DNA of 64,000 nt from Streptomyces sp. SS1-1 (GTDB taxonomy: Bacteria > Actinomycetota > Actinomycetes > Streptomycetales > Streptomycetaceae), in NCBI RefSeq assembly GCF_008973465.1, contig NZ_WBXN01000004.1, positions 3,574,501 through 3,638,500 on the forward strand, written 5' to 3'. Below, in pieces: positions 53,950 through 60,738 of the stretch. Every line of letters starts with the position of its first letter. Position 1 is the stretch's first letter. The notes beneath the pieces are model-generated. The model had not been told where the DNA came from. It searched no databases and saw only the letters and a list, made by a program, of their open reading frames with translations. A program made the position numbers and the translations under genes.

Positions 53950-53963
53950 GTTTCACGTGGAAC
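53950..53963. promoter_or_regulatory. parS-like site, one mismatch (tandem with the next)
   Basis: GTTTCACGTGGAAC, one mismatch from parS, lies three bases after the MATE stop. Its centre is 19 bp from the centre of the perfect site at 53969. Confidence 0.7.
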
Positions 53964-53968
53964 AGCGT

Positions 53969-53982
53969 GTTTCACGTGAAAC
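53969..53982. promoter_or_regulatory. parS site (perfect)
   Basis: A perfect GTTTCACGTGAAAC paired with the site at 53950. Confidence 0.9.
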
Positions 53983-54031
53983 GAACCCACGGAAGCCACG
54001 AACCCACGGAAGCCACGAACCCACGGCGTCC
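53981..54031. repeat. Short tandem repeat, three 17-bp units
   Basis: Two exact copies of ACGAACCCACGGAAGCC (53981 and 53998) are followed by a third that differs in the last five bases (54015). The array begins at the edge of the parS pair. The function is unknown; it may be polymorphic between strains. Confidence 0.7.
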
Positions 54032-54060
54032 GAGCTGAGTCCGTGAGGCCGACCCACGAA

Positions 54061-54096
54061 GAAGGGGGCCGCACCCTGATGGGTGCGGCCCCCTTC
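54061..54096. terminator. Bidirectional terminator between the MATE gene and rplI
   Basis: GAAGGGGGCCGCACCC and GGGTGCGGCCCCCTTC form a perfect 16-bp stem with a TGAT loop. The stem begins 28 bases past the rplI stop. Confidence 0.88.
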
Positions 54097-54124
54097 TCTC
54101 AGCTCATCAAGCCGAGTGCGGCGA

Positions 54125-54571
54125 TCAGGCCGCGACGACCTCGATGTTGACCTTGGCGGCCACCTCGGGGTGCAGACGCACGGACGTCTCGTGGGCGCCC
54201 AGGGTCTTGATCGGCGTGCCGAGCTCGATGCGGCGCTTGTCGACCTCGGGGCCGCCGGCGGCCTTGATCGCCGAAGCGACGTCGGCCGGGGTGACGGAGC
54301 CGAAGAGCCGACCGGCGTCGCCGGAGCGGACGGCCAGGCGGACCTTGACACCCTCGAGCTGGGCCTTCACAGCGTTGGCCTGCTCGATGGTCTGGATCTC
54401 GTGGATCTTGCGAGCGCGACGGATCTGCTCGACGTCCTTCTCGCCACCCTTGGTCCAGCGGATAGCGAACTTCCGCGGGATCAGGTAGTTGCGAGCGTAA
54501 CCGTCCTTGACGTCGACGACGTCGCCCGCGGCACCGAGGCCGGAGACCTCGTGGGTGAGGATGATCTTCAT
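54125..54571 (-). CDS. rplI: 50S ribosomal protein L9
   Basis: A 148-residue L9 with the N-terminal domain MKIILTHEVSGLGAAGDVV and the conserved long connecting helix leading to the C-terminal rRNA-binding domain. It lies 18 bases after rpsR and is the last gene of rpsF-ssb-rpsR-rplI. Confidence 0.97.
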   Translation of the reverse strand: MKIILTHEVSGLGAAGDVVDVKDGYARNYLIPRKFAIRWTKGGEKDVEQIRRARKIHEIQTIEQANAVKAQLEGVKVRLAVRSGDAGRLFGSVTPADVASAIKAAGGPEVDKRRIELGTPIKTLGAHETSVRLHPEVAAKVNIEVVAA

Positions 54572-54589
54572 GTGTCGGTCACCCTTCCC

Positions 54590-54826
54590 TTATCGCGCGG
54601 TGGACGTGTAGGGCAGCAGCGCCATCTCACGGCTGTTCTTCACGGCCGTGGCGACGTCACGCTGGTGCTGCGTGCAGTTGCCGGTCACGCGGCGGGCACG
54701 GATCTTGCCGCGGTCGGAAATGAACTTCCGCAGCATGTTCGTGTCCTTGTAGTCCACGTACGTGACCTTGTCCTTGCAGAAAGCGCAGACCTTCTTCTTC
54801 GGCTTGCGCACAGGCGGCTTCGCCAT
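54590..54826 (-). CDS. rpsR: 30S ribosomal protein S18
   Basis: A 78-residue S18 of the zinc-binding type, with Cys in KVCAFCK and a further Cys in GNCTQHQRD. S18 pairs with S6 on the 30S platform. Streptomyces often has a second, zinc-free copy elsewhere that is induced under zinc limitation. It lies 58 bases after ssb. Confidence 0.96.
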   Translation of the reverse strand: MAKPPVRKPKKKVCAFCKDKVTYVDYKDTNMLRKFISDRGKIRARRVTGNCTQHQRDVATAVKNSREMALLPYTSTAR

Positions 54827-54884
54827 GGTGTATCTCCTGTGTGATCAAGAAGTGTGGGTACGGCCCACCCCTGGACCCGAAGGT

Positions 54885-55472
54885 CTAGAAGGGGGGCTCG
54901 TCCGAGTAGCCGCCGCCACCGCCGCCGCCGGAGTTTCCACCCCAGCCGCCGCCCTGGTTGCCACCGGCGGGAGCGCCGGTCGCCCACGGGTCGTCGGCGG
55001 GAGCGCCGCCGCCCTGCTGGCCGCCACCGGAGCCACCGCCCCAGCCGCCGCCGGCCTGACCGCCGCCACCGCCGCCGCCGTAACCGCCCTGGCCACCGCG
55101 AGCGCCACCGGAGGTCTTGGTGACCTTGGCCGTGGCGTTACGCAGGCTGGCGCCGACTTCCTCGACGTCCAGTTCGTAGACCGTGCGCTTGACACCCTCA
55201 CGGTCCTCGTAGGACCGCTGCTTCAGCCGGCCCTGCACGATGACGCGCATGCCTCGCTGGAGCGACTCGGCGACGTTCTCCGCCGCCTGACGCCAGACCG
55301 AGCAGGTGAGGAAGAGGCTCTCGCCGTCCTTCCACTCGTTCGTCTGACGGTCGAAGGTGCGGGGGGTGGACGCGACACGGAACTTCGCGACCGCCGCACC
55401 GGACGGGGTGAAGCGCAGCTCGGGGTCGTCGACAAGATTGCCGACCACCGTGATGACGGTCTCGCCTGCCAT
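54885..55472 (-). CDS. ssb: Single-stranded DNA-binding protein
   Basis: A 195-residue SSB. The N-terminal OB fold (about 1-110, starting MAGETVITVVGNLVDDP) is followed by a long Gly-rich linker and the acidic C-terminal tip DEPPF that docks DNA-replication proteins. It lies between rpsF and rpsR in the operon. Confidence 0.97.
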   Translation of the reverse strand: MAGETVITVVGNLVDDPELRFTPSGAAVAKFRVASTPRTFDRQTNEWKDGESLFLTCSVWRQAAENVAESLQRGMRVIVQGRLKQRSYEDREGVKRTVYELDVEEVGASLRNATAKVTKTSGGARGGQGGYGGGGGGGQAGGGWGGGSGGGQQGGGAPADDPWATGAPAGGNQGGGWGGNSGGGGGGGYSDEPPF

Positions 55473-55540
55473 GGGGGAACCTCTCGGCGGGTTTGCTCTG
55501 GCTGCTTGCTACTCGAATCCCGAAATCAGCTGAGCGGAGC

Positions 55541-55831
55541 TCAGTGGGTCTCGGGGCGGAGGACCTTGGTCCGGAGGACCGACTCGTTCAGGTTCATCTG
55601 GCGGTCGAGCTCCTTGACGACCGCAGGCTCGGCCTGCAGGTCGATGACCGAGTAGATGCCCTCGGGCTTCTTCTTGATCTCGTACGAGAGACGACGACGG
55701 CCCCAGGTGTCGACCTTCTCGACCTTGCCGTTGCCCTCACGGACGACGGAGAGGAAGTTCTCGATCAGGGGGGCGACAGCGCGCTCCTCCAGATCGGGGT
55801 CGAGGATGACCATCACCTCGTAGTGACGCAT
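55541..55831 (-). CDS. rpsF: 30S ribosomal protein S6
   Basis: A 96-residue S6 with N-terminus MRHYEVMVILDPDLEE and C-terminal LRTKVLRPETH. The start is the ATG at 55831 with a strong AGGAGG site; the frame stays open far upstream, to 56266, but only this part is homologous. It is the first gene of the operon. Confidence 0.96.
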   Translation of the reverse strand: MRHYEVMVILDPDLEERAVAPLIENFLSVVREGNGKVEKVDTWGRRRLSYEIKKKPEGIYSVIDLQAEPAVVKELDRQMNLNESVLRTKVLRPETH

Positions 55832-55859
55832 GTGGAACCCACCTCCTTTGGACTCAGCG

Positions 55860-55878
55860 GCCACGGTCGTTCCGTGGC
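55860..55878 (-). promoter_or_regulatory. Leader hairpin of rpsF
   Basis: GCCACGG-AACGA-CCGTGGC (minus strand) forms a 7-bp stem about 30 bases before the rpsF start. It is a candidate for the S6:S18 autoregulatory leader motif, but I cannot match the full consensus. Confidence 0.35.
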
Positions 55879-56004
55879 AGGAGGGTCGTGATGCGTACGC
55901 AACGGTATCGGCCGCCACTGACATCGGGGGTGACCTTGCGGTTCTCCCGAGGCCGGGCAGACACCGGTGCAGACGGTACACAGTACCTGCACACCGGCTT
56001 CCGG

Positions 56005-56032
56005 TTGAAATCCGGCCGCCGTCGACCACAAT
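56005..56032 (+). promoter_or_regulatory. Possible sigma-70-type promoter
   Basis: TTGAAA at 56005 and CACAAT at 56027, 16 bases apart, lie upstream of the gene at 56091. The -10 match is 4 of 6. Confidence 0.35.
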
Positions 56033-56090
56033 CTGTACACATCGGGTGTGTATGGCGCTACGATGCGCCGCTTTTCGCAGGAGGTGCCCT

Positions 56091-56399
56091 ATGGCACAGG
56101 CATTGCGACCCAACACCGCCGGAGGCCTCTTCGCCACGGACGGAAAGGCCCATCCCCTCCAGGACACCCTCCTCGTGGTGACCCTGGTGCTCGGCATCAC
56201 GTCCTTCGTCACGGCCCAGTTCCACAACCTGCACCTGCTCAGCTCCTGGACCGGTCTGATCGGCATCGCCGCCGGTGCCTACGGCCAATGGATCTCGGTG
56301 ACGACCCGCGAGCGCTTCGGCCTGATCGTGGGCCTCGGACTCTCGGGAGTCGGCTTCTTCCTCGGCATGGCACACGGTGGGCTCTTCGGCGGCGTCTGA
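56091..56399 (+). CDS. Small conserved membrane protein
   Basis: A 102-residue protein with three hydrophobic segments (about 25-45, 50-70 and 78-100), of unassigned function. The ATG at 56091 has AGGAGG at seven bases. It diverges from rpsF and is followed after 220 bp by femX. Confidence 0.78.
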   Translation: MAQALRPNTAGGLFATDGKAHPLQDTLLVVTLVLGITSFVTAQFHNLHLLSSWTGLIGIAAGAYGQWISVTTRERFGLIVGLGLSGVGFFLGMAHGGLFGGV

Positions 56400-56580
56400 C
56401 ACGCCTGCGACAGCCCTCGTCGAACCGGTGGCCGGGAGGCCGGCCACCGGACATCGGCACAACACCGCATAGAACACCCACGAACGCCCCGGAGGCGCAC
56501 GGCGCCGGTCCGGAGCTTTCGTACGCCCGGTCGAGGCGCTCCCCGGGCGCAGTAGGCTTCGGCGCTAGAGCCGGAGCCCC

Positions 56581-56596
56581 TGTTCCCATGGGGACA
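56581..56596. promoter_or_regulatory. Palindrome upstream of femX
   Basis: TGTTCCCATGGGGACA is nearly perfectly symmetric (one mismatched pair) and lies 24 bases before the femX ATG. It may be an operator. Confidence 0.35.
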
Positions 56597-56619
56597 CACC
56601 AGCCCGAGGAGCGCCCCGA

Positions 56620-57738
56620 ATGAGCCTGACCCTGAGGACGATCAGTCGCGAGCAGCATCTGGCGTACATCCAGAGCCTGCCGTCGGCGAGCCACATGCAG
56701 GTCCCGGCCTGGGCTGACGTCAAGGCGGAGTGGCGCTCGGAGAGCCTCGGCTGGTTCGACCGGAGCGGCGAGCTGGTCGGCGCGGGTCTCGTCCTCTACC
56801 GGCAGCTGCCCAAGATCAAGCGCTACCTCGCCTATCTGCCCGAGGGCCCGGTCATCAACTGGTTCTCCCCGAACCTGACCGAGTGGCTGGAGCCGATGCT
56901 CGCGCACCTGAAGCAGCAGGGCGCCTTCTCCGTGAAGATGGGCCCGCCGGTGATCATCCGGCGCTGGGACGCGAACTCCATCAAGCAGGGCATCCAGAAC
57001 CCGGACGTGAAGCGGCTGCGCGACATCGAGGCCGACTTCATCGAGCCGCGCGCCTTCGAGGTCGCCGACAAGCTGCGTCGTATGGGCTGGCAGCAGGGCG
57101 AGGACGGCGGGGCCGGCTTCGGCGACGTCCAGCCCCGTTATGTCTTCCAGGTGCCGCTGGCCAACCGGTCGCTGGAAGAGGTCCACAAGAACTTCAACCA
57201 GCTGTGGCGCCGCAACATCAAGAAGGCCGAGAAGGCCGGCGTCGAGGTCGTCCAGGGCGGTTACCAGGACCTGGAGGAGTGGCAGCGCCTGTACGAGATC
57301 ACGGCCGTGCGCGACCACTTCCGGCCGCGTCCCCTGTCGTACTTCCAGCGCATGTGGACGGCTCTCAACACCGAGGACCCGAACCGCATGCGGCTGTACT
57401 TCGCGCGGCACAACGGGGTGAACCTGTCGGCGGCGACGATGCTCATCGTCGGCGGCCACGTCTGGTACTCCTACGGCGCCTCCGACAACATCGGCCGCGA
57501 GGTCCGGCCCTCGAACGCGATGCAGTGGCGGATGCTGCGCGACGCCTACGCGCTCGGCGCCACCGTCTACGACCTGCGCGGCATCTCCGACTCGCTGGAC
57601 GAGACGGACCACCTCTTCGGCCTGATCCAGTTCAAGGTCGGCACCGGCGGTCAGGCCGCCGAGTACCTCGGCGAGTGGGACTTCCCGCTGAACAAGCTGC
57701 TGCACAAGGCGCTCGACATCTACATGTCGCGTCGCTGA
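56620..57738 (+). CDS. femX: FemX-type peptidoglycan bridge glycyltransferase
   Basis: A 372-residue FemABX aminoacyltransferase. The N-terminal GNAT-like domain starts LRTISREQHLAYIQSL and the second GNAT-like domain has KVGTGGQAAEYLGEWDFPLN. In S. coelicolor FemX uses glycyl-tRNA to add the first glycine to the lipid II stem peptide; it is essential except when VanK is present (established). It is the first of two genes in a putative cell-wall operon, 98 bp before an alanine-racemase-like gene. The ATG is preceded by GAGGAG. Confidence 0.92.
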   Translation: MSLTLRTISREQHLAYIQSLPSASHMQVPAWADVKAEWRSESLGWFDRSGELVGAGLVLYRQLPKIKRYLAYLPEGPVINWFSPNLTEWLEPMLAHLKQQGAFSVKMGPPVIIRRWDANSIKQGIQNPDVKRLRDIEADFIEPRAFEVADKLRRMGWQQGEDGGAGFGDVQPRYVFQVPLANRSLEEVHKNFNQLWRRNIKKAEKAGVEVVQGGYQDLEEWQRLYEITAVRDHFRPRPLSYFQRMWTALNTEDPNRMRLYFARHNGVNLSAATMLIVGGHVWYSYGASDNIGREVRPSNAMQWRMLRDAYALGATVYDLRGISDSLDETDHLFGLIQFKVGTGGQAAEYLGEWDFPLNKLLHKALDIYMSRR

Positions 57739-57836
57739 CCCCGCGCGCCCAGCTTCGATACCGTCAATAGCTGCACCGTCGATAGCTTCCACACCTCTGA
57801 TACACCGCAGCCACGAGAAAGGTTCCAGGTCCGGCC

Positions 57837-58868
57837 ATGGCGCTCACGCTCTACGTCGACACCGCGCGCTGGCGGGCGCACCACAAGCACGTGCAGGAGC
57901 AGTTCCCGGGCCTCGTACCGGTCTGCAAGGGCAACGGCTACGGGTTCGGGCACGAGCGGCTGGCGGAGGAGGCCACCCGGCTGGGCTCCGACATCCTCGC
58001 GGTCGGCACGACGTACGAGGCCGCGCGCATCAAGGACTGGTTCGGCGGCGACCTGCTGGTGCTGACCCCGTACCGCCGCGGTGAGGAGCCGGTGCCGCTG
58101 CCGGACCGGGTCATCCGCTCGGTGTCGTCGGTGGACGGCGTGTACGGCCTCGTGGGCGCCCGCGTCGTCATCGAGGTGATGTCCTCGATGAAGCGGCACG
58201 GAGTGAGCGAGCACGAGCTGTCCCAGCTGCACGCCGCCATAGAGAACGTCCGGCTGGAGGGCTTCGCCATCCACCTGCCGCTCGACCGCACGGACGGCTC
58301 GGACGCCGTCGAGGAGGTCATCGGCTGGATGGACCGGCTGCGGGCGGCCCGGCTGCCGCTGCACACGATGTTCGTGAGTCACCTCAAGGCCGAGGAACTG
58401 GCACGCCTGCAGCAGCAGTTCCCGCAGACCCGCTTCCGCGCCCGGATCGGGACGCGGCTGTGGCTGGGGGACCACGACGCCACCGAGTACCGCGGCGCGG
58501 TCCTGGACGTCACGCGCGTGTCCAAGGGCGACCGCTTCGGCTACCGCCAGCAGAAGACCGCCTCCGACGGCTTCCTGGTGGTCGTGGCGGGCGGTACGTC
58601 GCACGGTGTGGGCCTGGAGGCGCCGAAGGCGCTGCACGGCGTCATGCCGCGCGCCAAGGGCGTCGCCCGCGCCGGTCTCGCCACGGTGAACCGGAACCTG
58701 TCGCCCTTCGTGTGGGGCGGCAAGCAGCGCTGGTTCGCGGAGCCCCCGCACATGCAGGTGTCGATCCTCTTCGTGCCGTCGGACGCGCCCGAGCCGAAGG
58801 TCGGCGACGAGCTGGTCGCCCATCTGCGGCACACCACCACGCAGTTCGACCGTCTCGTGGACCGCTGA
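57837..58868 (+). CDS. Alanine racemase-like PLP enzyme
   Basis: A 343-residue type III-fold PLP protein. The PLP lysine is K31 in VCKGNGYGFG, equivalent to the VKANAYGHG of Alr. Downstream parts resemble alanine racemase, including GDRFGYRQQKT near the position of the catalytic Tyr and a GLATVNRNLS core, but overall divergence is large. It is likely to act on an amino acid in peptidoglycan synthesis because it follows femX. Whether it racemises alanine is uncertain. Confidence 0.8.
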   Translation: MALTLYVDTARWRAHHKHVQEQFPGLVPVCKGNGYGFGHERLAEEATRLGSDILAVGTTYEAARIKDWFGGDLLVLTPYRRGEEPVPLPDRVIRSVSSVDGVYGLVGARVVIEVMSSMKRHGVSEHELSQLHAAIENVRLEGFAIHLPLDRTDGSDAVEEVIGWMDRLRAARLPLHTMFVSHLKAEELARLQQQFPQTRFRARIGTRLWLGDHDATEYRGAVLDVTRVSKGDRFGYRQQKTASDGFLVVVAGGTSHGVGLEAPKALHGVMPRAKGVARAGLATVNRNLSPFVWGGKQRWFAEPPHMQVSILFVPSDAPEPKVGDELVAHLRHTTTQFDRLVDR

Positions 58869-58899
58869 GCCCAGCCGCTCGGCACCACGGAAGCGACGA

Positions 58900-58933
58900 A
58901 AGGCCGTACACGGAATCCCCCGTGTACGGCCTT
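58900..58933. terminator. Bidirectional terminator
   Basis: AAGGCCGTACACGG and CCGTGTACGGCCTT form a perfect 14-bp stem with a six-base loop between convergent genes. Confidence 0.88.
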
Positions 58934-58959
58934 CCGCGTAGCGCCCCGCCCCTGTTCGC

Positions 58960-60471
58960 TCAGAGCGAACCGTCGACGGCCTCCCGGTCGCCCCAGGCCA
59001 CCTGCGGGCCCTCCTCGTCGTGGGCGGCGTGGCGCGGCGGATGGGCGGCCGCTCCGAACACGTGCACGTCTTCCGCCCGGTCGAGGACACCGCCCGAGGG
59101 ATCGTCCTCGCCGCCCTGACGCACCGGGTCGCGCTCCGGCATGAGGATGTCCCGTACGACGACGGCGACCAGGTACAGCGTGCCCAGCAGATGCAGGCCG
59201 ATGGCCCAGTGGTAGCCGTCCGTCGGCAGGCCCTTGTGGGCGTCTCCGCTGGTCGTGTAGGCGAGGTACATCCAGATGCCGAGGAAGTACGCCACCTCGC
59301 AGGCCTGCCAGATGAGGATGTCCCGCCACCTCGGGCGGGCCAGCGCGGCCAGGGGGACCAGCCACAGGACGTACTGCGGCGAGTAGACCTTGTTGGTGAG
59401 GATGAACGCCGCGACGATCAGAAAGGCCAGCTGGGCGAAGCGCGGCCGGCGCGGCGCGGTGAGCGTGAGCACCGCGATTCCGGCACAGCACAGCAGCATC
59501 AGCAGCATGGCCAAGGTGTTGACGGTGTCGGTGCTCAGCGGGTCCGTGGAGTTCTGCGCCAGGATCAGCCAGAAGGAGCCGAAGTCCACGGCTCGGTCAT
59601 GGCTGAACCGGTAGAACTGCGACCATCCGTCCCACGCGAGCAGCATCACCGGGAGGTTGACCACCAGCCAGGCGAGCGCGGTGCCGCCCAGCGCCCGCCC
59701 GAAGTCCCGCCAGCGGGCCGCGCGCCAGCACAGCACGAACAGCGCTCCGAGCAGGAAGACGGGGTACAGCTTGGCGGCCGTGGCCAGGCCCAGCAGGATC
59801 CCGAAGGCGAACGAGCGGCCGCGCGACCACATCAGCATCGCCGCGGCCGTCAGGGCCACGGCCAGCAGATCCCAGTTGATGGTCGCGGTCAGCGCGAACG
59901 CGGGGGCCAGGGCGACCAGCAGGCCGTCCCAGGGACGCCGCCGGTGGGTCCGGGTCACACAGACCGCGATGACCGCGGCGCAGACCATCAGCATCCCGGC
60001 GTTGACCATCCAGTACCACTGCTCCTGGTCCTGGATGCTGCCGCTGTCCGAGGTGAGCCAGGACGCGACCTCCATGAAGACACCGGTCAGCACCGGGTAC
60101 TCGAGGTACTGCATGTCACCGGGCAGCTTGTCGAAGTACGGCACGAGCCCGTCGGCGAAGCCCCGCCCCTGGTACAGGTGCGGGATGTCCGAGTAGCAGG
60201 CGTGCGTGTACTGGGAGCTGGCGCCGAAGAACCAGGCCCCGTTGTAGCAGGGCGCCTTCTGGACCAGGCCGAGAGCGAACATGCCGATGGCCACCAGCGC
60301 GATGATCCGGACTGGCGTCCACCACGACGTCCCGAGCAGGGCACGCCGCCCGATCGGGCCACCGATCAGCTCACTGCCATGCGCGGCGACCTTGTCCTCC
60401 CGGGTCGGCCGCACCTGATCCGGCTCATGCGCGCTCATGGGCGTCGTCTCTGCACTGGGCATGGGGCACAT
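58960..60471 (-). CDS. GT87 (DUF2029) membrane mannosyltransferase-like protein
   Basis: A 503-residue polytopic protein with a hydrophilic N-terminus of about 50 residues, then about 10 membrane segments. Conserved elements of GT87 (polyprenyl-phosphomannose-dependent mannosyltransferases) are present in the first extracytoplasmic loop, CYSDIPHLYQGRGFADGLVPYFD. Such enzymes elongate lipoglycans in actinobacteria. The start is the ATG at 60471 or 60462. Two parS sites lie 55-86 bases upstream. Confidence 0.84.
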   Translation of the reverse strand: MCPMPSAETTPMSAHEPDQVRPTREDKVAAHGSELIGGPIGRRALLGTSWWTPVRIIALVAIGMFALGLVQKAPCYNGAWFFGASSQYTHACYSDIPHLYQGRGFADGLVPYFDKLPGDMQYLEYPVLTGVFMEVASWLTSDSGSIQDQEQWYWMVNAGMLMVCAAVIAVCVTRTHRRRPWDGLLVALAPAFALTATINWDLLAVALTAAAMLMWSRGRSFAFGILLGLATAAKLYPVFLLGALFVLCWRAARWRDFGRALGGTALAWLVVNLPVMLLAWDGWSQFYRFSHDRAVDFGSFWLILAQNSTDPLSTDTVNTLAMLLMLLCCAGIAVLTLTAPRRPRFAQLAFLIVAAFILTNKVYSPQYVLWLVPLAALARPRWRDILIWQACEVAYFLGIWMYLAYTTSGDAHKGLPTDGYHWAIGLHLLGTLYLVAVVVRDILMPERDPVRQGGEDDPSGGVLDRAEDVHVFGAAAHPPRHAAHDEEGPQVAWGDREAVDGSL

Positions 60472-60525
60472 CCTGCCGCACGTGCCGGAGAACAGCGTCG
60501 GGAAGCCGTACCGCGGCCGGTGACT

Positions 60526-60539
60526 GTTTCACGTGAAAC
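60526..60539. promoter_or_regulatory. parS site (perfect)
   Basis: A perfect GTTTCACGTGAAAC in tandem with the site at 60544; centre spacing 18 bp. Confidence 0.92.
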
Positions 60540-60543
60540 CGAC

Positions 60544-60557
60544 GTTTCACGTGAAAC
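60544..60557. promoter_or_regulatory. parS site (perfect)
   Basis: A perfect GTTTCACGTGAAAC, the second of the tandem pair in the gap between the GT87 gene and the PBP gene. Confidence 0.92.
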
Positions 60558-60662
60558 AGGGATCAGCAGGGGGCTGCCCGAGCTCGATGCCGCAGCGCGG
60601 GGCTCCCCTCTCGCTCCAAGCAGCGTCTGCGGGGCCTCTGCGGGGGCATGAGAGGCCAAAGA

Positions 60663-60703
60663 CCGGTGGCCGGCACCCGAAACCCTCGGATGCCGGCCAC
60701 CGG
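60663..60703 (-). terminator. Terminator after the PBP gene
   Basis: CCGGTGGCCGGCA and TGCCGGCCACCGG form a 13-bp perfect stem with a 15-base loop, 36 bases past the PBP stop on the minus strand. Confidence 0.75.
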
Positions 60704-60738
60704 CCTTCTCGTCACGTCAGAGCCCGTCGGCCCCTCGG

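Noticed and set aside
53981..54031. CRISPR array
   Set aside because: The repeats are head to tail without spacers and only three in number; no cas gene is present.
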